A stretch of DNA of 64,000 nucleotides from Prado023 sp963798745 (GTDB lineage: Bacteria > Actinomycetota > Actinomycetes > S36-B12 > CAIYMF01): NCBI GenBank assembly GCA_963798745.1, contig CAWCUF010000010.1, positions 62,001 through 126,000 on the forward strand, written 5' to 3'. How positions within the stretch are numbered: position 1 is the first letter of the stretch; every line of letters starts with the position of its first letter. Positions 1 to 9,991 of this stretch are shown here, in pieces. The notes below the pieces were generated by a model that saw only the letters and a program-made list of their open reading frames with translations, was not told the origin of the DNA and searched no databases. The translations under genes and the position numbers were made by a program.

Positions 1-366
1 CTGAACATCGTGAACATGGCCTTCGTGACGGTGCTCGTGGCGTGGCCGACCTTCCGGTTGCTGGCACGAGTCCTGCCCAGGACCCGACGCAGTTGGACCG
101 TCGCCGCCTTCATCGCAGGGTTCCTGTCCGTGCCTGCCTCAGCACTGGCCTTCACCCTCGAGTACGCGATTGCTGGTGCGGGGACGTACTCGGTGAGCAC
201 GGTGCTGGCCGCCATGGTGAGCACCCATGTGCTGATCGGCATCGGCGAGGGCGTGATCACCGCCCTGACCGTCGGGGCAGTCCTGGCTGCGCGGCCCGAT
301 CTGGTCCGGGGGGTTCGGGACCTGCTTCCCAAGCCCGAACTGCGCCCCGCGGCTCAGGTGGCCTGA
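1..366 (+). CDS. cbiM: Cobalt ECF transporter CbiM, C-terminal part (cut by window edge)
   Basis: This is the membrane S-component that recognises cobalt in an energy-coupling-factor transporter. Only about 121 residues are present; the frame is open to base 1, so the start lies upstream of the window. Three hydrophobic stretches are visible, and the segment STHVLIGIGEGVITALTV is the conserved C-terminal helix of CbiM, where GEG is characteristic. It is followed one base after its stop by the PDGLE-domain gene, then by cbiQ and cbiO, which fixes the assignment. A NikM-type nickel protein is the alternative; sequence alone does not separate cobalt from nickel. Two cobalamin-dependent enzymes later in the window favour cobalt. 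Confidence 0.9.
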   Translation: MNIVNMAFVTVLVAWPTFRLLARVLPRTRRSWTVAAFIAGFLSVPASALAFTLEYAIAGAGTYSVSTVLAAMVSTHVLIGIGEGVITALTVGAVLAARPDLVRGVRDLLPKPELRPAAQVA

Positions 367-367
367 G

Positions 368-730
368 ATGGCGCGCGAGGGCACCAGGCGCAGCGTCTGG
401 ATCATCGTGGGGGCAGGACTGCTGATCAGCCTGTTCCTGGCCGGTGTCGTGAGCTTCTACGCGAGCAGCTCCCCGGACGGGCTGGAGAAGGTGGCCGAGG
501 ACGTGGGCTTCCTCGAGGCCGCAGAGGACTCTGCCGTCGCCGGCTCGCCGCTGTCCGACTACGGCGTGGCAGGAGTGTCCGATGAGCGGCTCAGTGTGGG
601 ACTGGCCGGTGTCGCGGGCCTGATCGCCACCGGGGTCCTGGCCTTCGGACTGTTCGTGTGGTTGGGCCGGCGCAACCGTGCGCGGGTCACCGAGCCGAAC
701 GCTGAGTCCCTCACGACGTCGGGCGGCTGA
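368..730 (+). CDS. PDGLE-domain protein, CbiN-like component of the cobalt transporter
   Basis: Small membrane protein of 120 residues with one helix near residues 12-31 and a second near 78-98. The SSPDGLEKVAED motif at about residues 34-45, just outside the first helix, is the PDGLE signature. In many actinobacteria this domain replaces or is fused to CbiM/CbiN and helps metal loading by the S-component. It starts one base after the cbiM stop and its stop overlaps the cbiQ start, so it is translated as part of the cbiM-Q-O operon. Confidence 0.85.
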   Translation: MAREGTRRSVWIIVGAGLLISLFLAGVVSFYASSSPDGLEKVAEDVGFLEAAEDSAVAGSPLSDYGVAGVSDERLSVGLAGVAGLIATGVLAFGLFVWLGRRNRARVTEPNAESLTTSGG

Positions 731-1512
731 TGGCCACCGGACACCGGCACGGCCACGACGTCGGCGAGGCGCTCTACGTCCACCGGCACACGGCCGTGCA
801 CCTGCTGCCCCCCGAGGTGAAGATCGCCTCCCTCGTGGTGTTCATGTTCATCGTGGTCGCCACCCCGGTCGAGCAGTTCTGGGCGTTCGGGGTCTACGCG
901 TCGATGCTCGTGGCGATCGCATCGCTCGCCGGGCTCAACGCCCGGATCGTCGCCCCGCGGATGCTCGTGGAGATCCCGTTCGTGCTGTTCGCAGTGCTCA
1001 TGCCGTTCTTCGGTCCGGACCCCAGCGTGACGGTGCTCGGGGTGTCGTTGTCGGTGGCCGGGTTGTGGGCGGCCTGGGGCATCCTGATCAAGGGCACGCT
1101 CGGGGTGTTCGCTGCGATCATCCTCGCGGCGACCACGCGTTCGCGCGACATCGTGGCGGGCCTGGCAGCGCTACGGCTGCCCGCGGTCATGGTGTCGATC
1201 ACCATGTTCATGCTGCGCTACCTGCATGTGGTGACCGACGAGATGCACCGGATGGGGGTCGCCCGGGAGTCCCGCGGCTTCCAGGCCACCGGCATCAAGT
1301 CCTGGCCGGTGCTCGGCCAGTCCGCCGGGGCGTTGTTCATCCGCTCCTACGAGCGCGGGGAGCGGGTGCACCTGGCCATGCTCAGCCGCGGGTACACGGG
1401 CACGATGCCCGTGATCGACCCGCCCCAGACCAGCCGCCGGCAATGGCTGACCGGGCTGTCCCTGCCAGCGCTGGCCCTGCTCGTCAGCCTGCTCGCCTGG
1501 GGGACCCGATGA
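730..1512 (+). CDS. cbiQ: ECF transporter transmembrane protein CbiQ
   Basis: The 260-residue integral membrane T-component couples the CbiO ATPase to CbiM. It has several hydrophobic helices between residues 35 and 255. The C-terminal region has the two short Ala-Arg-Gly-type coupling motifs of the family: ARESRGFQATG near residue 177 and the SRGYTG segment near 218. The ATG overlaps the preceding TGA by one base, and its own TGA overlaps the cbiO ATG (ATGA), which indicates translational coupling and fixed subunit ratio. Length is normal for the family. Confidence 0.92.
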   Translation: MATGHRHGHDVGEALYVHRHTAVHLLPPEVKIASLVVFMFIVVATPVEQFWAFGVYASMLVAIASLAGLNARIVAPRMLVEIPFVLFAVLMPFFGPDPSVTVLGVSLSVAGLWAAWGILIKGTLGVFAAIILAATTRSRDIVAGLAALRLPAVMVSITMFMLRYLHVVTDEMHRMGVARESRGFQATGIKSWPVLGQSAGALFIRSYERGERVHLAMLSRGYTGTMPVIDPPQTSRRQWLTGLSLPALALLVSLLAWGTR

Positions 1513-2285
1513 CCGAACAACCGCGGCTGCCACCGGCCGCCGATCCGCCGAGCCTGGCCGTCGAGGGCCTGGCGTACTCCTACCCCGACGGCCACCAGGC
1601 GCTGTACGGCATCGACTTGACGATCGCCGCCGGCGAACGGGTGGCCCTGCTCGGCGCGAACGGCGCGGGCAAGACCACCCTCGTGCTGCACCTCAACGGG
1701 ATCATGCATGGGGGAGTGGGGCGGGTCTCGGTCGCCGGTCTGGAGGTCGACCCACTGGATCGCGAGTCGCTGCTGGAGATCCGCCGCCGGGTCGGCATCG
1801 TCTTCCAGGACCCCGACGACCAGCTGTTCATGCCCACCGTCGCCGAGGATGTGGCCTTCGGGCCCGCCAACCTCGGGCTGCGCGGGGCGGAACTCGACGC
1901 GCGGGTGACCGAGGCCCTGGAACAGGTCGACATGGCGCAGTTCGCCGACCGACCGCCGCACCACCTGTCCTTCGGCCAGCGCCGACGGGTCGCGGTGGCC
2001 ACGGTCCTGGCGATGCGCCCCGAGATCCTCGTGCTCGATGAGCCCTCGAGCAACCTGGACCCGGCCAGCCGCCGCGAACTCGCCGACATCCTGCGCTCCC
2101 TGGCGGTGACCACCCTGATGGTCACCCATGACCTGCTCTACGCCTTGGAGCTCTGCCCGCGCGCGCTGGTGATGAGCGCGGGCCAGATCGTGGCCGACGG
2201 GCCGACGGGGCAGATCCTGGCCGACGAGGCACTCATGCGCGCCAACCGGCTCGAGCTGCCCCATGGCGTGACCCTGGGAATCTGA
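1509..2285 (+). CDS. cbiO: Cobalt ECF transporter ATPase CbiO
   Basis: ABC-type ATPase of 258 residues that energises cobalt uptake at the inner face of the membrane. Walker A is GANGAGKTT at residues 49-57, the Q-loop is FQDPDDQLF, the signature is LSFGQ instead of LSGGQ, and Walker B with its catalytic glutamate is ILVLDEPSSNLD. The FQDPDDQLF sequence is typical of CbiO/EcfA. An earlier in-frame start is possible but the ATG at 1509 overlaps the cbiQ stop and gives a normal length. It is the last gene of the operon; the next gene is separated by a 195-base leader. Confidence 0.94.
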   Translation: MTEQPRLPPAADPPSLAVEGLAYSYPDGHQALYGIDLTIAAGERVALLGANGAGKTTLVLHLNGIMHGGVGRVSVAGLEVDPLDRESLLEIRRRVGIVFQDPDDQLFMPTVAEDVAFGPANLGLRGAELDARVTEALEQVDMAQFADRPPHHLSFGQRRRVAVATVLAMRPEILVLDEPSSNLDPASRRELADILRSLAVTTLMVTHDLLYALELCPRALVMSAGQIVADGPTGQILADEALMRANRLELPHGVTLGI

Positions 2286-2480
2286 TGTCGCGAGTTTCGG
2301 TATACGAAGCCCGGACCGTGGTACCTTTGGCTGCGCTGCATAGCAGGTTTCACCAGAACTGGGGACGCCCGCGGATTTCTTCCGACGGGCGTCAGCCTTT
2401 TCAGGGGAGCAACGCGGGCAGCCCAGGGATCGGCACATGCGTTGGCCCTGCTCACACAGAAAAGCAAAGGATCAAGAAAC
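2286..2480 (+). promoter_or_regulatory. Promoter/5' leader region of the cold-shock gene
   Basis: This 195-base gap before cspA holds a clear hairpin: GACGCCCG at 2364-2371 pairs perfectly with CGGGCGTC at 2386-2393, with three further inner pairs after a bulge, and is followed by a CCTTTTC run. Long structured leaders are known for cold-shock mRNAs, where they set stability and translation with temperature. The hairpin could also be a terminator for cbiO. A GGTACCTTT stretch at about 2319-2327 could be a -10 region, but no convincing -35 box was found. The function is inferred. Confidence 0.45.
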
Positions 2481-2684
2481 ATGGCACAAGGTACGGTCAA
2501 GTGGTTCAACGCCGAAAAGGGCTTCGGCTTCATCGCTCAGGATGGCGGCGGCCCGGACGTCTTCGTCCACTTCTCGGCCATCGCGGCTGACGGCTACCGT
2601 TCGCTCGATGAGAACCAGCGCGTCGAGTTCGACATCACGCAGGGCCAGAAGGGCCCGCAGGCGGAGAACGTGCGCGCCGTCTGA
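2481..2684 (+). CDS. cspA: Cold-shock protein (CspA family)
   Basis: A 67-residue single OB-fold nucleic-acid chaperone. Both RNA-binding motifs are present: KGFGFI (RNP1) at residues 15-20 and VFVHFSAI (RNP2) near 29-36, after the conserved N-terminus MAQGTVKWFN. It binds single-stranded RNA/DNA in the cytoplasm and prevents secondary structure. An upstream in-frame TTG would add 13 residues unlike the family, so the ATG at 2481 is chosen. A strong hairpin follows its stop. Symbol is by family; actinobacteria carry several paralogues. Confidence 0.95.
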   Translation: MAQGTVKWFNAEKGFGFIAQDGGGPDVFVHFSAIAADGYRSLDENQRVEFDITQGQKGPQAENVRAV

Positions 2685-2701
2685 CGTCGCACTGTCTTCG
2701 A

Positions 2702-2740
2702 GGAGGCCTCCACCCTTACCGGTGGGGGCCTCCTTCGTCG
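2702..2740 (+). terminator. Intrinsic-type terminator after cspA
   Basis: A 13-base-pair stem, GGAGGCCTCCACC at 2702-2714 with GGTGGGGGCCTCC at 2721-2733, contains one G-T pair and a six-base loop. It is followed by TTCGTCG. The T-tract is weak, as is common in high-GC genomes. It lies 17 bases after the cspA stop. Confidence 0.8.
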
Positions 2741-2761
2741 TCTGCGCCCACGCTTCGTCGC

Positions 2762-2767
2762 TAGACT
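2762..2767 (+). promoter_or_regulatory. Putative -10 element for the baeRF-type gene
   Basis: TAGACT matches the actinobacterial housekeeping -10 consensus (TANNNT). It sits after the cspA terminator and about 72 bases before the next start codon. No good -35 hexamer is visible at 17-18 bases upstream, so this is tentative. Confidence 0.3.
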
Positions 2768-2838
2768 GAGCCGACCCAGTTGGTCCAGCGTCGGCATGTG
2801 TCCCGCCGACCTGCCTCCCATTCCCCAGGAGCGTGTTC

Positions 2839-3963
2839 GTGTCGTTGCATCTGTCCCTCCCCGATCATGACCAGGTCACCGGACTGCTCAACCACCGGCG
2901 CCCCGGCAGTGTCTCGATCTACCTGGCGACCGACCCAGCCGGGGACGCCCGGGCCGAGCGGATCACGCTGGGCAACCTGCGTGACGAGGCCCTCGCGCAG
3001 CTCGCCCAGATCGACCTGCCTCGCGGGGAACTCGGCCAGGTGCAGGGGTTGCTCGACGACCTGCTGGCCGACGAGTACTTCTGGGCGCATCAGGCGCACA
3101 GCCTGGTGGTGTTCGTCGACCCGGGCCACCTGACTGCCTTCCAGCTGCCCAATCGGCTGGCCGACCTGGTCGAGGTGTCTGACCGTTGGCACGTCAAGCC
3201 GCTGCTGCGCGCGCTGACCTTCAGCAACTCCGGCTACGTCCTGGCCCTGTCCCAGAACGCCGCCCGCCTGCTGTCGGTGCCGGTCGAGGGAGCCGTGCGC
3301 GAGGTAACGGTGTCCGACCTGCCCGAAGACGCGGTCGATGCCGTCGCGGTCTCCTCGATCAGCGGGCGCTCCCACCACGGCCGGTTGGTCGGTGACGAGG
3401 GTCGCAAGGTGCGCCTCGGGCAGTACGCGCGTGCCGTCGACGCTGCCCTGCGCCCCGTGCTGCGTGGCCGGGACACCCCCCTGATCCTGGCCGCGGCCCG
3501 TCCGATGAACGACATCTACATGAGCTGGAACACCTACCCGCACCTGGCCGCCGACATCATCGAGGGCAACGTCGAGACCCTGTCGGACAGCGAACTCGGC
3601 GAGCGCGCTCGGACCATCATCGACGGCGTCAACGCGACTCGGCTGCACGAGCTGCACCAGCTGTTCGACCAGCGCACCGGGGAGGGCCGAACCGAGACCG
3701 ATGTCGCTGCGGTGGCTCGAGCTGCCACCTACGGCCAGGTCGACACCCTGTTCGTCGACATCGACTCGACCCTGTCGGGCAGCATCGACGAGGCGGGCGT
3801 GGTGACCATGTCCGAGGTGCAGGACGCGGTGAGCTACGGCGTGCTCGATGAGGTCACCCGACGGGTGTGGCTGGCTGGCGGAGCAGTGCTGGCTGTGCGC
3901 GCCGAGGAGGTGCCCGCAGGTGGCCAGGTGGCAGCGATCCTGCGTTGGGCGCCGCTGGTCTGA
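2839..3963 (+). CDS. baeRF-type protein (bacterial release-factor-1-like fold), actinobacterial family
   Basis: A cytoplasmic protein of 374 residues resembling bacterial archaeo-eukaryotic release factor (baeRF) proteins, which are proposed to act on stalled ribosomes. Visible features are an N-terminal segment with SIYLATDP, a middle domain with the paired repeats LVVFVDPG and LALSQNAARL, and a C-terminal domain with PLILAAARPMNDIY and TLFVDIDSTLSGSID. GTG at 2839 is chosen because AGGAG at 2827-2831 is seven bases upstream; the earlier GTG at 2833 would leave no spacing. It is a single gene. Assignment is by remembered family features, and the biochemical role is unproven. Confidence 0.65.
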   Translation: MSLHLSLPDHDQVTGLLNHRRPGSVSIYLATDPAGDARAERITLGNLRDEALAQLAQIDLPRGELGQVQGLLDDLLADEYFWAHQAHSLVVFVDPGHLTAFQLPNRLADLVEVSDRWHVKPLLRALTFSNSGYVLALSQNAARLLSVPVEGAVREVTVSDLPEDAVDAVAVSSISGRSHHGRLVGDEGRKVRLGQYARAVDAALRPVLRGRDTPLILAAARPMNDIYMSWNTYPHLAADIIEGNVETLSDSELGERARTIIDGVNATRLHELHQLFDQRTGEGRTETDVAAVARAATYGQVDTLFVDIDSTLSGSIDEAGVVTMSEVQDAVSYGVLDEVTRRVWLAGGAVLAVRAEEVPAGGQVAAILRWAPLV

Positions 3964-4032
3964 GCACCGGAGCCGCCTCGGGAGCGCAATGCCCGAGTTG
4001 TCGCGAACGCGAGTAACCTGCCGTCCAGGACC

Positions 4033-5574
4033 ATGATGACCACCACCCACGACACGACGGCTGCCACAGGCGACTCGGGCCACCGGCGGTGGGGATTGTT
4101 CCTGCGCGCTCTCGGGATCCTGGCCATGGCTGCCACCGGACTGCTCGCTGCGCTGGCCCTGACCCCCGCGACCTCCGTGACGGTGTTCGGCCAGGAGGTG
4201 GAGGTCGGCGCGGTTCGGCCGAGCTCCTTGCAGGGCTGGTCGGGCCCCGGGCAGGCGGAGCTGTTCGGAGCGGGGTCCGTCGAGACCATCCAGACGTTCA
4301 ACGGGCCGGTGCGTCCGCGGATCGTGTGGCAGGAGTTCAACAGGGACGCCGCGGCCAGCGCCTTCCTGCAGCCGGAGGGGACCGACGGGCGGCGGGTCGT
4401 CAGCACCGACACGGGACCGATCGGTGCGGCGCTGGCCCGAGGGTGGAGCCAGTTCTTCGTCGAACTCGTGCTGGCGTCGATGCTGTTCGCGGCCCTGGCC
4501 TACCTGGTGGTCATCGCCGCCGAGGTGATCGTGCGCGGGCCGCGAGCCACCCACCCCCGCGCCCGTCATCGCCTGTGGCCCCTGGCCCTGACCTGCGCGC
4601 TGGCCATGGTCCTGACCACTGCGTCGGCGGCCCTGACCGCAGCCTCGGCTCGCGAGCAGCTCACCGATGTCGCCAGCCTGGCCGACCTCACCGGATCGGC
4701 CCCGCTCGTGCCGGTCCCCAGTGCGGCCGGGCCGACCCGGGCGGATGTGGAGATCGCGGTCATCGGTGACTCGACGGCCGCCGGTGTCGGCAATGCACCC
4801 CCACGCGATCCGACCGAGGCCGACATCGCGTGCCAACGCTCCGGGGACGCCTACGCCGACGTCCTTCAGGCCGCGACGGGGCGCACCGTGGTCAACCTCG
4901 CCTGCGGTTCGGCAACCATCTCCGATGGACTGCTCACCGCACAGTCCGGTCGGCGCCCGGTCACCCCGGCGCCGCAGGTCGGGGTGCTCAAGAACCTCAC
5001 CTCCCTGGAGTTGGTCGTGGTGAGCATCGGGGCCAACGACCTCGGCTGGGCCGACTTCCTGAAGTACTGCTACGGGTTGTCGCGCTGCGATGACCAGGTC
5101 AGCCAGCGGCTGATCGCCCGCCGCCTGGACACCTTCGGCCTGCAGTACGCGCAGTTGCTGCAACAGCTCTCCAGCCTGCCGACCCGGCCTGCGGTGATCG
5201 TCACCGGGTACTACGACCCGTTCGGGGACGCGTTCGGCTGCCCGGCGCTGCGCGACCCGTTGGCTCCGGTGCCACCCCCGCCCGGCTACGGGTTCGCCAC
5301 CGACTCCGAGCAGGAGGACCCTGGTGGGAAGCTCGCCACGAAGATCGATCCGATGCGCTCGGTGCTCGCCCAGCTCAATCTCGTGCTCGATGAGGGGGCG
5401 CGGGCCTTCAGCTTCGGGTACGTGCAGCCCACGTTCACCGGGCACACCCTGTGCAGTGACCAGCCCTGGGTGCAGGGGATGAGCGATCCGCATCCGTTCC
5501 ATCCCAACGCGGCCGGGGAGCTGGCGATCGCGGCAGCCCTGCTGCCCCAGGTGGTCTCGCTCCTACCGAGCTGA
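4033..5574 (+). CDS. Membrane-anchored SGNH/GDSL hydrolase
   Basis: A 513-residue protein with three predicted membrane helices (about residues 25-45, 136-158, 178-203) followed by an extracytoplasmic SGNH hydrolase domain. Catalytic blocks are visible: GDSTAAG (nucleophile serine near residue 247), GAND (block III, near 333) and DPHPFHPN (block V with the Asp/His pair, near 485). Four or more cysteines in the hydrolase half (CQRSGD, LACGS, YCYG, RCDD) suggest disulfides and export. Such enzymes deacylate lipids or cell-wall glycans; substrate is unknown. ATG at 4033 and 4036 are equally possible starts. Confidence 0.75.
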   Translation: MMTTTHDTTAATGDSGHRRWGLFLRALGILAMAATGLLAALALTPATSVTVFGQEVEVGAVRPSSLQGWSGPGQAELFGAGSVETIQTFNGPVRPRIVWQEFNRDAAASAFLQPEGTDGRRVVSTDTGPIGAALARGWSQFFVELVLASMLFAALAYLVVIAAEVIVRGPRATHPRARHRLWPLALTCALAMVLTTASAALTAASAREQLTDVASLADLTGSAPLVPVPSAAGPTRADVEIAVIGDSTAAGVGNAPPRDPTEADIACQRSGDAYADVLQAATGRTVVNLACGSATISDGLLTAQSGRRPVTPAPQVGVLKNLTSLELVVVSIGANDLGWADFLKYCYGLSRCDDQVSQRLIARRLDTFGLQYAQLLQQLSSLPTRPAVIVTGYYDPFGDAFGCPALRDPLAPVPPPPGYGFATDSEQEDPGGKLATKIDPMRSVLAQLNLVLDEGARAFSFGYVQPTFTGHTLCSDQPWVQGMSDPHPFHPNAAGELAIAAALLPQVVSLLPS

Positions 5575-5593
5575 ACCTGGCGGCGACGGGGCC

Positions 5594-6331
5594 TCAGCCG
5601 GGGAGCGCGAACAGCTCGACGAACCGAGCGAGGAAGTTCGGCACGTCCTCGACGCCGCTGGCGTGCGCCGCGGCGATGATCTCCTCGGCCTGGTGCGGCT
5701 CGAAGTAGCCGGCGTACTTGTAGATCTGCACCCGGGTGGCCAACCCGTCGAGGTCCAGTTCGGGGTGGAACTGGGTCGCGTACGCCCGGCGCCCGATCCG
5801 GAACGCCTGGACCGGACATCGCGGTGAGCTGGCCAGCGCCACGGCGTGCGGCGGTAGGGCGCGAATGGCCTCCTTGTGCCCGCCGAACGCGCCGAATCCT
5901 CGGCTGGCGATCCCGAAGAGCGGGTCGGCCACGCCCTCGTCGGTCAGCGTGATGTGCACCGCCCCGACCGGTTCGCCGAAATGCCGGTCGATCACCGCAC
6001 CCTGATGCCGGCCAAGGGTCCCGATCCCGTAGCAGGCACCGAGGAAGGCGACCTGCTGGGCCAGCACCTGGTCGAGCAGGTCGGCCAGTTCGGCCTCGAT
6101 GCGCAGTTGCACCGCGGACTTGCCCAGCTCTGGATCACTGACCTGGAAGGGTCCGCCACCCAGGATCACCCCCGACCACTGGTCGAGGTCCACGGCGCCC
6201 AGGGGTCGCTGGTCCAGGCGGATCCGGCGCAGCTCGCGCTCATCGAGGCCGCTGGCCCGCAGCATTGCCGCGTACTCGTCGTCGGCGGCGACGTCCTCGG
6301 GGCGGATCCCGAGCAGGAGGAAGGGCTTCAC
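5594..6331 (-). CDS. Class I glutamine amidotransferase-like protein
   Basis: Stand-alone glutaminase-type domain of 245 residues, similar to the N-terminal half of GMP synthase. The nucleophile elbow GACYGIG has Cys100, and the His-Glu pair is in TQFHPELD (His189, Glu191), so the catalytic triad is complete. The GTG at 6331 precedes the conserved strand KPFLLLGIRPED; a longer open frame upstream lacks family similarity. It is convergent with the SGNH gene (19 bases between stops) and divergent from the UvrA-like gene. These proteins often hydrolyse gamma-glutamyl compounds or transfer ammonia; the substrate cannot be read here. Confidence 0.85.
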   Translation of the reverse strand: MKPFLLLGIRPEDVAADDEYAAMLRASGLDERELRRIRLDQRPLGAVDLDQWSGVILGGGPFQVSDPELGKSAVQLRIEAELADLLDQVLAQQVAFLGACYGIGTLGRHQGAVIDRHFGEPVGAVHITLTDEGVADPLFGIASRGFGAFGGHKEAIRALPPHAVALASSPRCPVQAFRIGRRAYATQFHPELDLDGLATRVQIYKYAGYFEPHQAEEIIAAAHASGVEDVPNFLARFVELFALPG

Positions 6332-6454
6332 GCAGCGCACCCTAGCCTCAGGGTGGGGGGTTGCCGTGCGGTGCCTTGGCCGACGCCGGCTCGACCGCTG
6401 TGCCGCTTTCACTGGACAATGCGCCCCCGGACGCCTTCGACTGAGGGAGAGACG

Positions 6455-8833
<2,379 letters not shown>

Positions 8834-8867
8834 CCGCGCGGGCGCGGGGGAGCGCAGCGGCGCGGGA

Positions 8868-8954
8868 TCGCGGGAGAATCGATCCAAGTCTGGCTGCCCA
8901 AGACCTGATCGCTCCAAGGTTGCTGGGCGCTGATCCCCGCGATCTTGGAGCGAT
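8868..8954. repeat. Inverted-repeat structure in the gap after the UvrA-like gene
   Basis: The 175-base gap between convergent genes contains ATCGCTCCAAG at 8908-8918 and its exact complement CTTGGAGCGAT at 8944-8954, with 25 bases between. A degenerate third copy, AATCGATCCAAG, lies near 8876-8887. GATCGCGGG near 8869 and CCCGCGATC at about 8936-8944 form a second, longer-range pair. This could be a bidirectional terminator or a dispersed palindromic repeat. No T-tract is present. Confidence 0.6.
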
Positions 8955-9008
8955 TCGCGGCGGCGGGCAGCGGGGCAGCGGGCGGTGGCGCAGTGGGCGG
9001 TGCGGCGG

Positions 9009-9623
9009 CTAGTTGAAGTCCGGGGCGGCGGTGCGGGTGCGCTTGAGCTCGAAGAAGCCGGGAGTTCCGGCGACGGCGAGGACGCCATCCCACAACTGCC
9101 CGGCGGCGTCACCTCGCGGCGTGGGGGTCACGACGGGACCGAAGAAGGCGATCGTCGTTCCTTCGGGCCCGGGGACGTGGATCACCGGGGTGCCGACGTC
9201 CAGGCCCACGGGGGCCATGCCCCGATGGTGCTCTGCGCGCAGCTCGGCGTCGAGGGCGTCGGTGTCCGCGGCCGCGCACAGCTCGGCGGGCAGGCCCACT
9301 TCGGCGAGGGCCTCGGCGCAGATCTCGGCGAAATCGGAGCGGCCGCCGGGGTGGATGCGCGTGCCCATCGCGGTGTAGAGGGGCAGCGTCACCTCGTCCC
9401 CGTGCTGGCGCCGGGCGGCGGTCAGCACACGTACGGGACCCCACGCGCGCGCCATCAGGTCGCGGTAGTCATCGGGCAGGTCGCGCCCCTCGTTGAGAAC
9501 CGCCAACGACATCGTGTGCCACCGAGCCCGGGCGTCACGGACCGTCTCGACCTCGAGCATCCAGCGCGAGGTCATCCATGCCCACGGGCAGATCGGGTCG
9601 AACCAGAAGTCCACATCAGTCAT
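9009..9623 (-). CDS. DsbA-family thioredoxin-fold protein related to mycothiol-dependent nitroreductase Rv2466c
   Basis: A 204-residue cytoplasmic thioredoxin-fold protein. The start MTDVDFWFDPICPWAW, the segment MARAWGPVRV, the cis-Pro region GTPVIHV and the C-terminus FFELKRTRT match the mycothiol-linked Rv2466c family. The active site reads C-P-W-A, not C-P-W-C, so the resolving cysteine is missing. That would suit a one-cysteine mechanism with mycothiol as partner, or a paralogue with altered function. mshC at the other end of the window shows mycothiol is made here. ATG at 9623 is chosen because homology starts at once. Confidence 0.85.
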   Translation of the reverse strand: MTDVDFWFDPICPWAWMTSRWMLEVETVRDARARWHTMSLAVLNEGRDLPDDYRDLMARAWGPVRVLTAARRQHGDEVTLPLYTAMGTRIHPGGRSDFAEICAEALAEVGLPAELCAAADTDALDAELRAEHHRGMAPVGLDVGTPVIHVPGPEGTTIAFFGPVVTPTPRGDAAGQLWDGVLAVAGTPGFFELKRTRTAAPDFN

Positions 9624-9708
9624 GCGGTGATCATCACACGCTCGGCACCGGACCGCCCCCGGACCCAACTCGGGGCACGGTCCGGGCCGTGCGGGTGCCT
9701 ACCGATGA

Positions 9709-9757
9709 TGTGGCATGAATGCGTCCGTTGTGGCATCCTACTCTCATGGATGCCACA
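9709..9757 (+). promoter_or_regulatory. Palindromic operator overlapping the vapB start codon
   Basis: TGTGGCATCC at 9729-9738 is exactly complementary to GGATGCCACA at 9748-9757, with nine bases between. The right arm overlaps the vapB ATG at 9746-9748. An additional half-site TGTGGCAT lies at 9709-9716. The position and symmetry fit the autoregulatory operator bound by AbrB-fold antitoxins or the VapBC complex. Binding is inferred. Confidence 0.65.
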
Positions 9758-9991
9758 GTGGTGCTGGGAAAGCAAGGGCGAGTGGTCATCCCGGTGGAGG
9801 TCCGCAGCGCCTTGGGGCTCTCCTGCGGAGACACGTTGCATCTGCATCTGGTCGGGCACAGCCTCGTCCTCGAACGGCCGCAGGATGCCGCCTCCGAGCT
9901 GCGCGGCCTCGCCTCACAGATGCCCAGGACACGGTCGCTGGTCGACGAACTGCTCGACGAGCGTCGCCGCGCAGCCGAAGTCGGCGAATGA
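9746..9991 (+). CDS. vapB: AbrB/MazE-fold antitoxin (VapB-type)
   Basis: An 81-residue antitoxin with an N-terminal SpoVT/AbrB DNA-binding domain: TVVLGKQGRVVIPVEVRSAL is the looped-hinge motif and is followed by GDTLHLHL. The acidic/basic C-terminal tail (residues about 50-81) would wrap around the toxin. Its ATGA stop/start overlap with the PIN gene shows tight coupling, as in other type II pairs. It probably neutralises the downstream PIN toxin and represses its own promoter through the palindrome spanning the start codon. ATG at 9746 is chosen over the ATG at 9719 because homology begins there. Confidence 0.9.
   Translation: MDATVVLGKQGRVVIPVEVRSALGLSCGDTLHLHLVGHSLVLERPQDAASELRGLASQMPRTRSLVDELLDERRRAAEVGE

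Noticed and set aside
2761..5502. Very long minus-strand open frame across baeRF and the SGNH gene
   Set aside because: It is the GC-rich reverse of two well-supported plus-strand genes, with no recognisable domains. Similar antisense frames at 29244-32591 and elsewhere are treated the same way.
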